A DNA stretch of 64,000 nt from positions 1 through 64,000 of the forward strand of contig JAAVHY010000011.1 in NCBI GenBank assembly GCA_014799485.1, in the 5' to 3' direction. Shown piece after piece: positions 1-8,130 of this stretch. Source of the DNA: Clostridiales bacterium (GTDB lineage Bacteria; Bacillota_A; Clostridia; Oscillospirales; Oscillospiraceae). Positions within the stretch are counted from its first letter, which is position 1. Each line of letters opens with the position of its first letter. The position numbers and the translations under genes were made by a program. The notes beneath the pieces are model-generated. The model ran no database searches, was not told the origin of the DNA, and saw only the letters and a program-made list of their open reading frames with translations.

Positions 1-819
1 CTGGCCCTCATCATCTACGGCGACCTGGACGTGTCCGTCATGGACGAGCTGCCGCCGGGGCGTACCCCGGTGTCCACCTTCGCCGTGGGGGAGGACAAGC
101 GGCAGCGGATGTACGGCTTCGTCCGCAAACAGGTGGGCGAGGGACGGCAGGTGTACATCGTGTGCCCCTCGGTGGAGGAGAACAGCGGCGGGGACTGGGC
201 CGACGGCCCGGCCATGGATCTGAAAGCCGTCACCGCCTACGCCCGGGAGCTGCGGGAGAAGGTGTTCCCCGACCTGCGGGTGGGCTTCGTCCACGGCAGG
301 CTGAAATCAAAGGAGAAAGAGGCGGTGATGGCCGCATTCGCCGGGGGGGAGCTGGACGTGCTGGTGTCCACCACCGTCATCGAAGTGGGGGTGGACGTGC
401 CCAACGCCTCCCTGATGATCGTGGAGAACGCGGAGCGGTTCGGCCTGAGCCAGCTCCACCAGCTCCGGGGCCGGGTGGGCCGGGGGAAGCACCAGAGCTA
501 TTGCGTACTGGTCACCGCCAGCCGCGGCGAGACCGCCCGGGAGCGTTTGAAGGCGCTGTGCGCCACCAACGACGGGTTCCAGATCGCGGAAGAGGACCTG
601 CGCCTGCGGGGCCCCGGTGACTTTTTTGGCAAGCGGCAGCACGGCCTGCCCCAGCTGAAGGTGGCGGACTTTGCCGCCGACATGGAATTATTGAAGGAGG
701 CCCGGGAGGCGGCGGAGGAGCTGATCGCCGCCGACCCCGAGCTGAAAAAGCCCGCCCACCGGCTGCTGAAAAGACGGGTGCGGGAGCTGTTTGAGGAAAA
801 CGGGGCGCTGTTCAGCTAA
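1..819 (+). CDS. recG: ATP-dependent DNA helicase RecG, C-terminal part (5' end outside window)
   Basis: The reading frame is open from base 1 and gives about 272 residues of the C-terminal half of RecG, the helicase that remodels stalled forks and Holliday junctions. Visible are the segment before motif IV (GDLDVSVMDELPPGR), the motif V region (STTVIEVGVDVPNA) and motif VI (QLRGRVGRGKHQSYC), followed by the RecG tail with GPGDFFGKRQHGLP. The N-terminal wedge domain and Walker A lie upstream of the window. It ends 24 bases before the next gene and is probably co-transcribed with it. RecG identity is secure from the motif set; only the 5' end is missing. Confidence 0.97.
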   Translation: MALIIYGDLDVSVMDELPPGRTPVSTFAVGEDKRQRMYGFVRKQVGEGRQVYIVCPSVEENSGGDWADGPAMDLKAVTAYARELREKVFPDLRVGFVHGRLKSKEKEAVMAAFAGGELDVLVSTTVIEVGVDVPNASLMIVENAERFGLSQLHQLRGRVGRGKHQSYCVLVTASRGETARERLKALCATNDGFQIAEEDLRLRGPGDFFGKRQHGLPQLKVADFAADMELLKEAREAAEELIAADPELKKPAHRLLKRRVRELFEENGALFS

Positions 820-843
820 ACGGGATGATGTGAGGAGAATGTG

Positions 844-3417
844 ATGATGAAACGGCTGACCATCGGTCTTTTGGCCCACGTGGATTCGGGCAAGACCACG
901 CTGTCCGAGGCCATGCTGTACCTGTCCGGCGGGGTGCGGAAGCTGGGGAGGGTGGATCACGGGGACGCCTTCCTGGACACCGACCAGCAGGAGCGGGAGC
1001 GGGGCATCACCATCTTCTCCAAGCAGGCGCGGCTGGACTGGAAGGGGTGCGCCCTCACCCTGCTGGACACCCCCGGCCACGTGGACTTCTCCGCCGAGAT
1101 GGAGCGGGCGGTGCAGGTGATGGACTACGCGGTGCTGCTCATCAGCGGCGCGGACGGGGTGCAGGGGCACACGGAAACGCTGTGGAAGCTGCTGGAGCGG
1201 CACGGCGTGCCCACGTTCCTGTTCATCAACAAAATGGACCAGCCGGACACCGGCCGGGACAAGCTGCTGGCCCAATTGCGGGAGCGCCTGTCCGACGGCT
1301 GCGCCGATTTTGACCGGGCCTGGGACGAGGTGCTGGAGCAGGCTGCCATGTGCGGCGAGGATTTGATGGAGCGCTACCTGGAGACGGGGACGCTGGACGA
1401 CGGCGACCTGTCCGAGCTCATCGTGGAGCGGAAGCTGTTCCCCTGCTTTTTCGGCTCTGCCCTGAAGGTGGAGGGGGTGGACGCCCTGCTGGACGGGCTG
1501 GACCGCTATACCCTGGAGCCGGACTGGCCGCAATCGTTTGCCGCCCGGGTGTTCAAGATTTCCCGGGACGACAGGGGGGAGCGGCTCACCTTTTTGAAGG
1601 TGACCGGCGGCGTTTTAAAGGTACGGGACACGGTGAAAGGCCCGGACTGGGAGGAGAAGGCCACCCAGCTGCGGCTGTATTCCGGCGCGAAGTTCACCCC
1701 GGCGGAGGAGGCCCCGGCGGGGACGGTGTGCGCCGTCACCGGCCTGGGCCGGACCCGGGCGGGCCAGGGGCTGGGGGCGGAAGAGGACTGGGAGGGCCCC
1801 CAGCTGGAGCCGGTGCTGGCCTACCAGGTGCTGCCCCCGGCGGGGGGCGACGTGCATACTTTGCTGGCCCAGCTGCGCATTTTGGAGGAGGAGGACCCCC
1901 AGCTCCAGGTGGAGTGGAATGAGACGCTGGGTGAGATCCAATTACACCTCATGGGTGAGGTGCAGCTGGAGGTGCTGTCCCGCCTGATGGAGCGGCGGTT
2001 CGGGGTGGAGGTGTCCTTTGGCCCCGGGCGCATCGTGTATCTGGAGACCATCGCCGCCCCGGCGGAGGGGGTGGGCCACTTCGAGCCCCTGCGCCACTAC
2101 GCCGAGGTACACCTCCTGCTGGAACCGCTGGAGCGGGGCGCGGGGCTGGTGCTGGACACCGCCTGCTCGGAAAACGTGCTGGACCGCAACTGGCAGCGGC
2201 TCATCCTCACCCATTTGATGGAGAAAACCCACCTGGGCGTGCTCACCGGCGCGCCCATCACCGATATGAAGATCACCCTGCTCACCGGGCGGGCCCACCT
2301 CAAACACACCGAGGGGGGCGACTTCCGCCAGGCCACCTACCGGGCGGTGCGGCAGGGGCTGATGTGCGCCAAAAGCGTGCTGCTGGAGCCGTGGTACGCC
2401 TTCCGGCTGGAGGTGCCCACGGTCAGCGTGGGGCGGGCCATGACCGATCTCCAGCGCATGGGCGCGGACTTCCAGCCCCCGGAGACGGCTGGGGAGATGT
2501 CCGCCCTCACCGGCAGCGTCCCGGTGTCCGCCGTGGGGGGCTATTGGACCGAGGTGGCGGCCTACACCGGGGGGAGGGGGCGCTTCTCCTGCGCGGTGGA
2601 GGGCTACCGCCCCTGCCACAACGGGGACGAGGTGATCGCGGAGCGGGGCTACGACCTGGAGCGGGACGTGATGAACCCAGCCGGGTCGGTGTTCTGCGCC
2701 CACGGGGCGGGGTTCAACGTGCCCTGGGACGAGGTGCGGGAGCATATGCACCTGGACAGCGGCTGGCGGCCCCAGGAGGAGCGCTCCGCCGGGTCGGAAG
2801 CGGCTCCGGCGCGGCGGGAGCCGCCCATGAGCTACGAGTCCCGGGCGGCGCTGGACAAGGAGCTGGAGGCCATTTTCGAGCGGGCCTACGGCCCGGTGAA
2901 GCCCCACGCCTTCCGGCCCGCCCCCAAGGCCGGCCCGGCCCCGAAGCCCAAGCCATGGAAGGGCTTGAAGGCGCGGGACGGGGACGACTACCTGCTGGTG
3001 GACGGCTACAACATCATCCACGCCTGGGACGGGCTGAGGAAGCTGGCCCGGGAGGATCTGGACGGGGCCCGCCAGCGGCTCATCGACCGGCTGCGCAACT
3101 ACCAGGGATGGAAGAAGTGCAAGGTGATTGTTGTGTTCGACGCCTACAAGGTGAAGGGGAACCCCGGCTCCGTTGAGCGGGCGGGGGAGGTCTATGTGGT
3201 CTACACCAAAGAGGCGGAGACGGCGGATATGTATATCGAAAAGACCACCTATGCCCTGGCGAAAGAGCGCCGGGAGCACCGGGTGCGGGTGGCCACCTCC
3301 GACGGCCTGGAGCAGATGATCATCCTGGGCCACGGGGCGGTGCGTATGCCCGCCGCCGAGCTGGAGTTCGAGGTAAAGCAGGCGGAGGCGGAGATACGCC
3401 GGATCATCGGCGGGTGA
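844..3417 (+). CDS. TetM/EF-G-like translational GTPase fused to a YacP/Rae1-type NYN nuclease domain
   Basis: This 857-residue protein has two parts. Residues 1 to about 640 are an EF-G-like translational GTPase of the ribosomal-protection (TetM/TetO) type: G1 AHVDSGKTT at 11-19, G2 RGITIFS, G3 DTPGHVDF, G4 NKMDQ, then domains II-V. A Pro/Lys-rich linker follows, and residues about 714-857 form an NYN/PIN-like domain of the YacP (Rae1) family with the expected acidic residues D720 (LLVDGYN), D766 (VVFDAYK), D795 (ETADMYIE) and D820 (ATSDGLEQ). Rae1 of Bacillus is known to cut mRNA in the ribosomal A site, where TetM-like GTPases also bind. The fusion therefore suggests a GTPase-delivered A-site nuclease (inference). 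Start: GAGGAG at 832-837 lies 6 nt before ATG 844; GTG 841 and ATG 847 are alternatives. Tetracycline resistance should not be assumed. Confidence 0.88.
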   Translation: MMKRLTIGLLAHVDSGKTTLSEAMLYLSGGVRKLGRVDHGDAFLDTDQQERERGITIFSKQARLDWKGCALTLLDTPGHVDFSAEMERAVQVMDYAVLLISGADGVQGHTETLWKLLERHGVPTFLFINKMDQPDTGRDKLLAQLRERLSDGCADFDRAWDEVLEQAAMCGEDLMERYLETGTLDDGDLSELIVERKLFPCFFGSALKVEGVDALLDGLDRYTLEPDWPQSFAARVFKISRDDRGERLTFLKVTGGVLKVRDTVKGPDWEEKATQLRLYSGAKFTPAEEAPAGTVCAVTGLGRTRAGQGLGAEEDWEGPQLEPVLAYQVLPPAGGDVHTLLAQLRILEEEDPQLQVEWNETLGEIQLHLMGEVQLEVLSRLMERRFGVEVSFGPGRIVYLETIAAPAEGVGHFEPLRHYAEVHLLLEPLERGAGLVLDTACSENVLDRNWQRLILTHLMEKTHLGVLTGAPITDMKITLLTGRAHLKHTEGGDFRQATYRAVRQGLMCAKSVLLEPWYAFRLEVPTVSVGRAMTDLQRMGADFQPPETAGEMSALTGSVPVSAVGGYWTEVAAYTGGRGRFSCAVEGYRPCHNGDEVIAERGYDLERDVMNPAGSVFCAHGAGFNVPWDEVREHMHLDSGWRPQEERSAGSEAAPARREPPMSYESRAALDKELEAIFERAYGPVKPHAFRPAPKAGPAPKPKPWKGLKARDGDDYLLVDGYNIIHAWDGLRKLAREDLDGARQRLIDRLRNYQGWKKCKVIVVFDAYKVKGNPGSVERAGEVYVVYTKEAETADMYIEKTTYALAKERREHRVRVATSDGLEQMIILGHGAVRMPAAELEFEVKQAEAEIRRIIGG

Positions 3418-3556
3418 GCCGCGGCGCGGGCCCTGCTTGCGCCGCTTATGGCCGGGGCGTGACGGGATTCCACAAGGAAAATTATGTAAAACCCGCAGGA
3501 TCAGGGCGGGGGAAGACATTTTAAGGTAAATCTGAAAGGATTTCTCATTGTTTCTC

Positions 3557-3586
3557 TTGACGGGATCGCCGGTGTCAGGGTATGAT
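3557..3586 (+). promoter_or_regulatory. Putative sigma-A promoter of the RpiR-family gene
   Basis: TTGACG (3557-3562) and TATGAT (3581-3586) are separated by 18 bases, about 70 nt before the start codon. The rest of the 236-base gap after the GTPase gene holds only a weak hairpin (3421-3445) without a T-run. Confidence 0.55.
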
Positions 3587-3653
3587 AAGACCAAGGGTAC
3601 AAGACCGATACGACACGGCTTCCCCGTTATGAGGACGGGAGAAAGGAGGCGGC

Positions 3654-4508
3654 ATGGCATACGGCGATGTTTTCACAAGGATCAACCGGGAATACTATCA
3701 ACTGACTGGCGCGGAGAAAAAGATCGCGGACTACATACTCCTTCAAAGGCAGGAGTGCCAGTTCATGTCCATCTCCGAGATGGCGGAGGTGGCGGAGGTG
3801 GCGGAGGCCACCGTGTCCCGCTTCTGCCGGAGGCTGGGGTATAAGGGCTACAGCGCCTTCAAGCTGGCGGTGGCGGGGGCCGGCGCGGGCCAGCGGCCGG
3901 CAAACCCGCTGTACGGCGAGATCCTCGCCGAGGACAGCGTGGGCGAGATGTGCCGGAAGCTGTGCGCGGCGGATGTGGACGCCATCACCCAGACGCTGGC
4001 GATGCTGGACCCCGCCGCCATCACCGCCTCGGCGGATATGCTGCTGGCGGCGGAGCGGGTGCTGTGCATGGGGCTGGGGGGCTCCGCCATTCTGGCCCGT
4101 GAGGCGGCCCACCTGTTTTCCACCGCCCTGCCCAATTTCTACTCTGTGGACGACTCCCACGACCAGGCCATCCGGACGGCCCTGCTCACCCGGCGGGACG
4201 CCATCCTGTACTTCTCCTACTCCGGCTCCACCCGGGATATGGTGGATCTGCTGAAAATGGCCCGGGAGCGGGGGGTGGGCATCATCCTGATCACCCGCTT
4301 CCCCAAATCCCCCGGCGCGGCCCTGGCGGACATCGTGCTGGAGTGCGGCGCGAAGGAGGGCCCCCTCCAGATGGGTTCCATCGCCGCGCGCATGGCCCAG
4401 CTTTACCTGACCGACGTGCTGTTCAACGAGGTATGCCGCCGGGACATGGAGGGCTGCCGGGAGCGGCGCAAACAGGTGGCCGACGCCCTGGTGGACAAGC
4501 ACCTGTGA
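3654..4508 (+). CDS. RpiR-family transcriptional regulator (HTH + SIS)
   Basis: The 284-residue protein has the RpiR layout. An N-terminal helix-turn-helix (residues 1-77) carries the recognition signature EATVSRFCRRLGYKGYSAFK. A SIS sugar-isomerase domain (about 120-250) with GLGGSAILARE and YFSYSGSTRDMVD senses a sugar phosphate. It lies just upstream of, and in the same direction as, nagB-nagA, so it probably controls amino-sugar use by sensing a phosphosugar (inference from position). In the HTH the DNA repeats a GGCGGAGGT unit three times (EVAEVAEA), but the length matches the family, so this is not an insertion. Start ATG 3654 follows AAAGGAGG. Confidence 0.9.
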   Translation: MAYGDVFTRINREYYQLTGAEKKIADYILLQRQECQFMSISEMAEVAEVAEATVSRFCRRLGYKGYSAFKLAVAGAGAGQRPANPLYGEILAEDSVGEMCRKLCAADVDAITQTLAMLDPAAITASADMLLAAERVLCMGLGGSAILAREAAHLFSTALPNFYSVDDSHDQAIRTALLTRRDAILYFSYSGSTRDMVDLLKMARERGVGIILITRFPKSPGAALADIVLECGAKEGPLQMGSIAARMAQLYLTDVLFNEVCRRDMEGCRERRKQVADALVDKHL

Positions 4509-4565
4509 GGGGCGGAAAGTTTTTTCCAATTTTAAAAATTTGCCAAAAATCGGTTTCCGTTTATA

Positions 4566-4594
4566 TTGACAAACGAGAGTGGGAATTGTACAAT
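4566..4594 (+). promoter_or_regulatory. Sigma-A promoter of nagB-nagA
   Basis: TTGACA (4566-4571), a 17-base spacer and TACAAT (4589-4594) form a near-consensus promoter. It lies 109 bases before the nagB start codon, in the gap after the RpiR gene, so nagBA has its own promoter. Confidence 0.75.
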
Positions 4595-4702
4595 CTATCC
4601 AATGGACTGCCTTAAAATGGGGCATAGCTTATGAAAGGTTTCTCCGGGCCCCTGCCGTGAGATATGGCGCCATTTCAAATTTTTTAATCAGAGGTGTTTG
4701 TC

Positions 4703-5443
4703 ATGCGTATTTACTGTGAGAAGGATTACAACGCTATGAGCCGCCGCGCCGCGGCCGTCATCGCCGCCCAGGTGGTGGCCAAGCCGGACTGCGTGCTGGG
4801 CCTGGCCACCGGCTCCACCCCTGTGGGCGCCTACAAGCAGCTTATCGAGTGGAACAAGCAGGGGGATCTGAGCTTCGCCGAGGTGCGCTCCGTCAACCTG
4901 GACGAGTACGTGGGCCTGGCGCCCACCCATGACCAGAGCTACCGCTATTTCATGCAGACCAACCTGTTCGACCATGTGGACATCGTGCCCGAGAACACCA
5001 ACGTGCCCAGCGGCCAGGCCGCGGACGCCGCCGCCGAGTGCGCCCGGTATGAGGGCGTGGTGGCGGAGCTGGGCTATGCCGACCTGCAGCTGCTGGGCCT
5101 GGGCCGCAACGGCCACATCGGCTTCAACGAACCCTGCGACCACTTCCCGGTGGCCACCCATCTGGTGGACCTCACCCAGAGCACCATCGAGGCCAACGCC
5201 CGGTTCTTCGCCAGCGCCGACGACGTGCCCAAGCAGGCCCTGACCATGGGCATCGGCACCATCATGAAGGCCCGGAAGATCCTGATCGTGGCCAGCGGCG
5301 CGGACAAGGCCGACGCCGTTTGGAAGGCCTTTGCCGGCCCCATCACGCCGGAGATGCCCGCCTCCATCCTCCAGCTCCATCCCGACGTCACCCTGGTGGC
5401 GGACGAGGCGGCGCTGTCCAAGCTGAAGGAGGCCAACGCATGA
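4703..5443 (+). CDS. nagB: Glucosamine-6-phosphate deaminase
   Basis: A 246-residue NagB converts glucosamine 6-phosphate to fructose 6-phosphate and ammonia in the cytoplasm. Diagnostic segments are [13 protein letters not shown] (phosphate site), VNLDEYVGL (catalytic Asp) and [13 protein letters not shown] (catalytic His). Length is normal for the family. A GTG at 4694 is in frame, but it is part of the ribosome binding site GAGGTG (4691-4696); ATG 4703, six bases further, is the better start. The stop overlaps the nagA start (ATGA at 5440), so the two genes are translationally coupled. Confidence 0.96.
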   Translation: MRIYCEKDYNAMSRRAAAVIAAQVVAKPDCVLGLATGSTPVGAYKQLIEWNKQGDLSFAEVRSVNLDEYVGLAPTHDQSYRYFMQTNLFDHVDIVPENTNVPSGQAADAAAECARYEGVVAELGYADLQLLGLGRNGHIGFNEPCDHFPVATHLVDLTQSTIEANARFFASADDVPKQALTMGIGTIMKARKILIVASGADKADAVWKAFAGPITPEMPASILQLHPDVTLVADEAALSKLKEANA

Positions 5444-6555
5444 GAATCACCGGCGGCAAGGTATTCGATCTGCAAAAGGGCTTTGTCGAGCGTGACGTGT
5501 GCTTTGACGGCGCCCTGCTCACCCCGGACAGCAAGGACGGCCAGAGCTACGACGCTTCCGGCTGCTATGTGATTCCCGGCCTCACCGACGTGCATTTCCA
5601 CGGCTGCAAGGGCGCGGACTTCTCCGACGGCGACCCGGACGGCCTTCAGGCCATGGCGGAATATGAGCTGTCCCGGGGCGTGACCCAGATCTGCCCGGCG
5701 GGGATGACCCTGCTGGAAGACCGGCTGCTGAAGGTTTGCCGGACGGCTGCGGAGCACAAAAAGGCGGGCCGTCCCGGCGCCGACCTGGTTGGCATCAACC
5801 TGGAGGGCCCCTTCCTGTCCCTGGCGAAGAAGGGCGCGCAGAACGGCGACTGGCTTCACGAGCCGGACGCGGCCATGCTCCACCGCCTGATGGACGCGGC
5901 CGAGGGGCTGGTGAAGTTGGTGTCCGTGGCCCCGGAGGTGCCGGGCGCCATGGAGTTCATCAAGGAAGTTTCTGAGGATGTGACCGTCTCCGTGGCCCAC
6001 ACCACCGCCGACTACGACACGGCGATGGAGGCGTTCCGCTGCGGGGCGCGCCAGGTCACCCACCTCTATAACGCCATGCCCGGCTTCACCCATCGCGCCC
6101 CCGGCGTGGTGGGCGCGGCGCTGGACAGCCCCTGGAGCCGGGTGGAGCTCATCTCCGACGGCATCCACGTCCATCCCGCCGTGGTGCGGGCCACCTTCAA
6201 GATGTTCGGCGCGGACCGGGTAGTATTGATTTCCGACACCATGCGGGCCGCCGGTATGTCCGACGGCGAGTACGACCTGGGCGGCCAGAACGTCATCGTC
6301 AAGGGCCCCCTGGCCACCCTGGCCGACGGCACCATCGCCGGGTCGGCCACCGACTTGATGGCGTGCATGAAGACCGCCGTCTCCTTCGGCATCCCCCTGG
6401 CGGACGCGGTGCGCGCGGCGGCGGTGAACCCCGCCCAGGCCATCGGCATCTTCGACCGGGTGGGCAGCCTGGAGCCGGGCAAGCGGGCCAACGCGGTGGT
6501 GCTGGACGCGGAGCTGAATGTGAAGGCTGTGTTCTTCCACGGCAAACAGATCTGA
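5440..6555 (+). CDS. nagA: N-acetylglucosamine-6-phosphate deacetylase
   Basis: The 371-residue amidohydrolase removes the acetyl group from GlcNAc 6-phosphate, feeding NagB. Visible are the first metal motif ([11 protein letters not shown]), INLEGPFLS, the metal His residues in [10 protein letters not shown] and [10 protein letters not shown], and the catalytic Asp in [10 protein letters not shown]. The start ATG overlaps the nagB stop, and an intrinsic terminator follows directly. Together the pair channels N-acetylglucosamine from peptidoglycan or host glycans into glycolysis. No transporter is next to it. Confidence 0.96.
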   Translation: MRITGGKVFDLQKGFVERDVCFDGALLTPDSKDGQSYDASGCYVIPGLTDVHFHGCKGADFSDGDPDGLQAMAEYELSRGVTQICPAGMTLLEDRLLKVCRTAAEHKKAGRPGADLVGINLEGPFLSLAKKGAQNGDWLHEPDAAMLHRLMDAAEGLVKLVSVAPEVPGAMEFIKEVSEDVTVSVAHTTADYDTAMEAFRCGARQVTHLYNAMPGFTHRAPGVVGAALDSPWSRVELISDGIHVHPAVVRATFKMFGADRVVLISDTMRAAGMSDGEYDLGGQNVIVKGPLATLADGTIAGSATDLMACMKTAVSFGIPLADAVRAAAVNPAQAIGIFDRVGSLEPGKRANAVVLDAELNVKAVFFHGKQI

Positions 6556-6562
6556 AACATCG

Positions 6563-6600
6563 AACAAGGGAGACGCCCGGCGCGCCTCCCTTGTTTTGAT
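6563..6600 (+). terminator. Intrinsic terminator of nagBA
   Basis: AACAAGGGAG (6563-6572) pairs with CTCCCTTGTT (6586-6595) around a GC-rich loop and is followed by TTTGATTT. Confidence 0.8.
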
Positions 6601-6610
6601 TTAGGCGTGC

Positions 6611-6665
6611 GTCTCTGGGGCCCCCATTGAAGCCCAGCGAAGCGGGTTCAATGGGGAGAGGAGAC
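6611..6665. repeat. Nested inverted repeat downstream of nagBA
   Basis: Outer arms GTCTC (6611-6615) and GAGAC (6661-6665) enclose CCCCATTGAA (6622-6631) and TTCAATGGGG (6647-6656). The next 70 bases hold a further CTCGCTT/AAGCGAG pair reaching into the 3' end of the DUF4830 gene. It could be a dispersed palindromic element; copies elsewhere cannot be checked from the window. Confidence 0.5.
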
Positions 6666-6684
6666 ACAACGGAGCGGGCTCGCT

Positions 6685-7185
6685 TTACCCGTTAGGGGGA
6701 AGCGAGGGAGCGGAGTCTGTGCCGGCGAGTGTCAGCCCGTGGAGGAAGCTGCCGGAAGACGATTGGATCTGCCCCCCGATCACCCGGTTTTTGTAGATGA
6801 GCAGGGCGATCTGCACCGGCTCGGCCTGGCTGGGGTAGTTGGTGAGCTGGTAGGTGTACCGCTTCACCCGCTTGCCGCGGTACTGGGTGAGATCGAAGCC
6901 CTGGTCGGCCTGGAGCTTCAGGTAGCCCGCATAGCTGTCGTCAAATTCCTCGGGGATGAGCAGTTCCTCGGTGGCGATAGGCTGCTCGGACACCTGCCAG
7001 CCCAGGCCGCCCAGGTAGGCCAGCCGGTCGTCGTTGGTCTTGACGTGCTTTACCTCGGCCGAGGCGGACACCGCCCTCCCTCCCAGGATGAACGTCAGGG
7101 CGATGGCCGCCAGCCCGCAGCAGCACAGGGCCGCCGCCCCAGTCAGCAGACGTTTCTTTGGTATGCGTGCTGTGACGATGATCAT
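6685..7185 (-). CDS. DUF4830 domain-containing membrane-anchored protein
   Basis: The 166-residue protein has an N-terminal membrane segment (about residues 12-36) and an extracytoplasmic domain of the DUF4830 type, recognised by the pattern LGGLGWQVSEQPI, then IPEEFDDSYAGYLKLQ and KRVKRYTYQLTNYP. The family is common in Clostridia; no function is known to me. The last dozen residues (TDSAPSLPPNG) are encoded by the palindromic DNA at 6660-6725 and may have been altered by insertion of that repeat (inference). It stands alone between converging nagA and diverging rsuA. Start ATG 7185 follows GGGAGG at about 10 bases. Confidence 0.75.
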   Translation of the reverse strand: MIIVTARIPKKRLLTGAAALCCCGLAAIALTFILGGRAVSASAEVKHVKTNDDRLAYLGGLGWQVSEQPIATEELLIPEEFDDSYAGYLKLQADQGFDLTQYRGKRVKRYTYQLTNYPSQAEPVQIALLIYKNRVIGGQIQSSSGSFLHGLTLAGTDSAPSLPPNG

Positions 7186-7274
7186 GGTACCACGACCTCC
7201 CGTGATGATGGTGACAAGAGAGGATATGTACCTGCGGCGTTCAATATGTGTAAAATCGGGATGAGGTGAGGGAA

Positions 7275-7979
7275 ATGGAGCGGCTGGACAAACGGCTGGC
7301 CAACACAGGGAAGTGGAGCCGGAAGGAGGCCCGGGAGCTGATCCGGGCGGGCCGGGTGCTTGTGGACGGCACCCCCTGCCGCGTCCCGGAGGCCAAGGTG
7401 GACGGCGCGGCCCCGGTGCTCGTGGACGGCGCGCCCATTTCCGGCGGCGGCCCGGTGTACCTCATGCTCCACAAGCCGGCGGGGGTGGTGTCGTCTACCG
7501 ACCAGCCGGGGGAGCGCACGGTGCTGGATCTGCTGGGGGAGGAGTATCAAAACATCGGCCTGTTCCCCGCCGGACGGCTGGACAAGGACACCGAGGGTCT
7601 GCTGCTGCTCACCAACGACGGCCCCCTGGCCCACCGCCTGCTGGCCCCCAAAAGCCACGTGGACAAGGTGTACTACGTGGAGGTGGAGGCCGAGCTGGAC
7701 GGGGAGGACGTGGAAGCCGTCCGGGCGGGGCTTACCCTGGGGGACGGCACGGTATGCCTGCCTGGGGAATTGGAACTTTTACCCAATAAAAAGACGGCGT
7801 ATATCACGCTGAGGGAAGGAAAATATCACCAGGTGAAGCGGATGCTGGCCTCCCGGGGGAAGCCGGTGACCTACCTGAAGCGGGTGGCTTTCGGCCCGCT
7901 GAAGCTGGACGAGGACCTGGCCAAAGGGGAGTGGCGGCCGCTGACCGGCAGGGAGCTGGAGGCCATTTTCGGTCAATGA
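7275..7979 (+). CDS. rsuA: 16S rRNA pseudouridine synthase, RsuA/RluB family
   Basis: The 234-residue protein has an N-terminal S4 RNA-binding domain (RLDKRLANTGKWSRKEARELI) and a catalytic domain with the RsuA-family motif GRLDKDTEGLLLLTNDG that contains the nucleophilic Asp. It ends with EGKYHQVKRMLASRGKPV. It isomerises a uridine in rRNA; assignment to 16S U516 rather than a 23S site is by similarity only. GTG 7266 is in frame, but it belongs to the ribosome binding site GAGGTG, so ATG 7275 is preferred. The gene is divergent from the DUF4830 gene. Confidence 0.9.
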   Translation: MERLDKRLANTGKWSRKEARELIRAGRVLVDGTPCRVPEAKVDGAAPVLVDGAPISGGGPVYLMLHKPAGVVSSTDQPGERTVLDLLGEEYQNIGLFPAGRLDKDTEGLLLLTNDGPLAHRLLAPKSHVDKVYYVEVEAELDGEDVEAVRAGLTLGDGTVCLPGELELLPNKKTAYITLREGKYHQVKRMLASRGKPVTYLKRVAFGPLKLDEDLAKGEWRPLTGRELEAIFGQ

Positions 7980-8023
7980 TACAAATTTTTTGGCAGTTTC
8001 CACAAATTTTTTTCAGGAAACTA

Positions 8024-8052
8024 TTGAAATCGGCAACGAAACTCTATATAAT
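8024..8052 (+). promoter_or_regulatory. Sigma-A promoter of the CdaR-like regulator gene
   Basis: TTGAAA (8024-8029), 17 bases, TATAAT (8047-8052), followed by AAAGGAGAA before ATG 8131. Confidence 0.7.
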
Positions 8053-8130
8053 AAGCGTATACGGATTGGATCACATAAAAGGAAGTGGCGGAACGATCGA
8101 TTCCCGGCCGCGTAGAAAGGAGAAAACGCA

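Noticed and set aside
844..3417. Tetracycline resistance gene (tetM/tetO type)
   Set aside because: The GTPase core resembles ribosomal protection proteins, but the divergent sequence and the nuclease fusion make a resistance call unsafe.
3421..3445. Terminator after the GTPase-NYN gene
   Set aside because: Arms GCGGCGC/GCGCCGC pair, but the loop is 11 bases and no T-run follows; kept only as a weak possibility.
1942..3660. Long antisense open frame (572 codons) opposite the GTPase-NYN gene
   Set aside because: High-GC shadow of a real gene: His/Pro/Gly/Leu-rich, no recognisable domain, no ribosome binding site. The same applies to the long antisense frames at 17328-18779, 19075-21567, 22449-24761, 29312-31333, 35627-38338 and 43011-45233.
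3780..3812. Triplicated GGCGGAGGT in the RpiR helix-turn-helix as a repeat expansion
   Set aside because: The HTH length equals the family's, so there is no net insertion.
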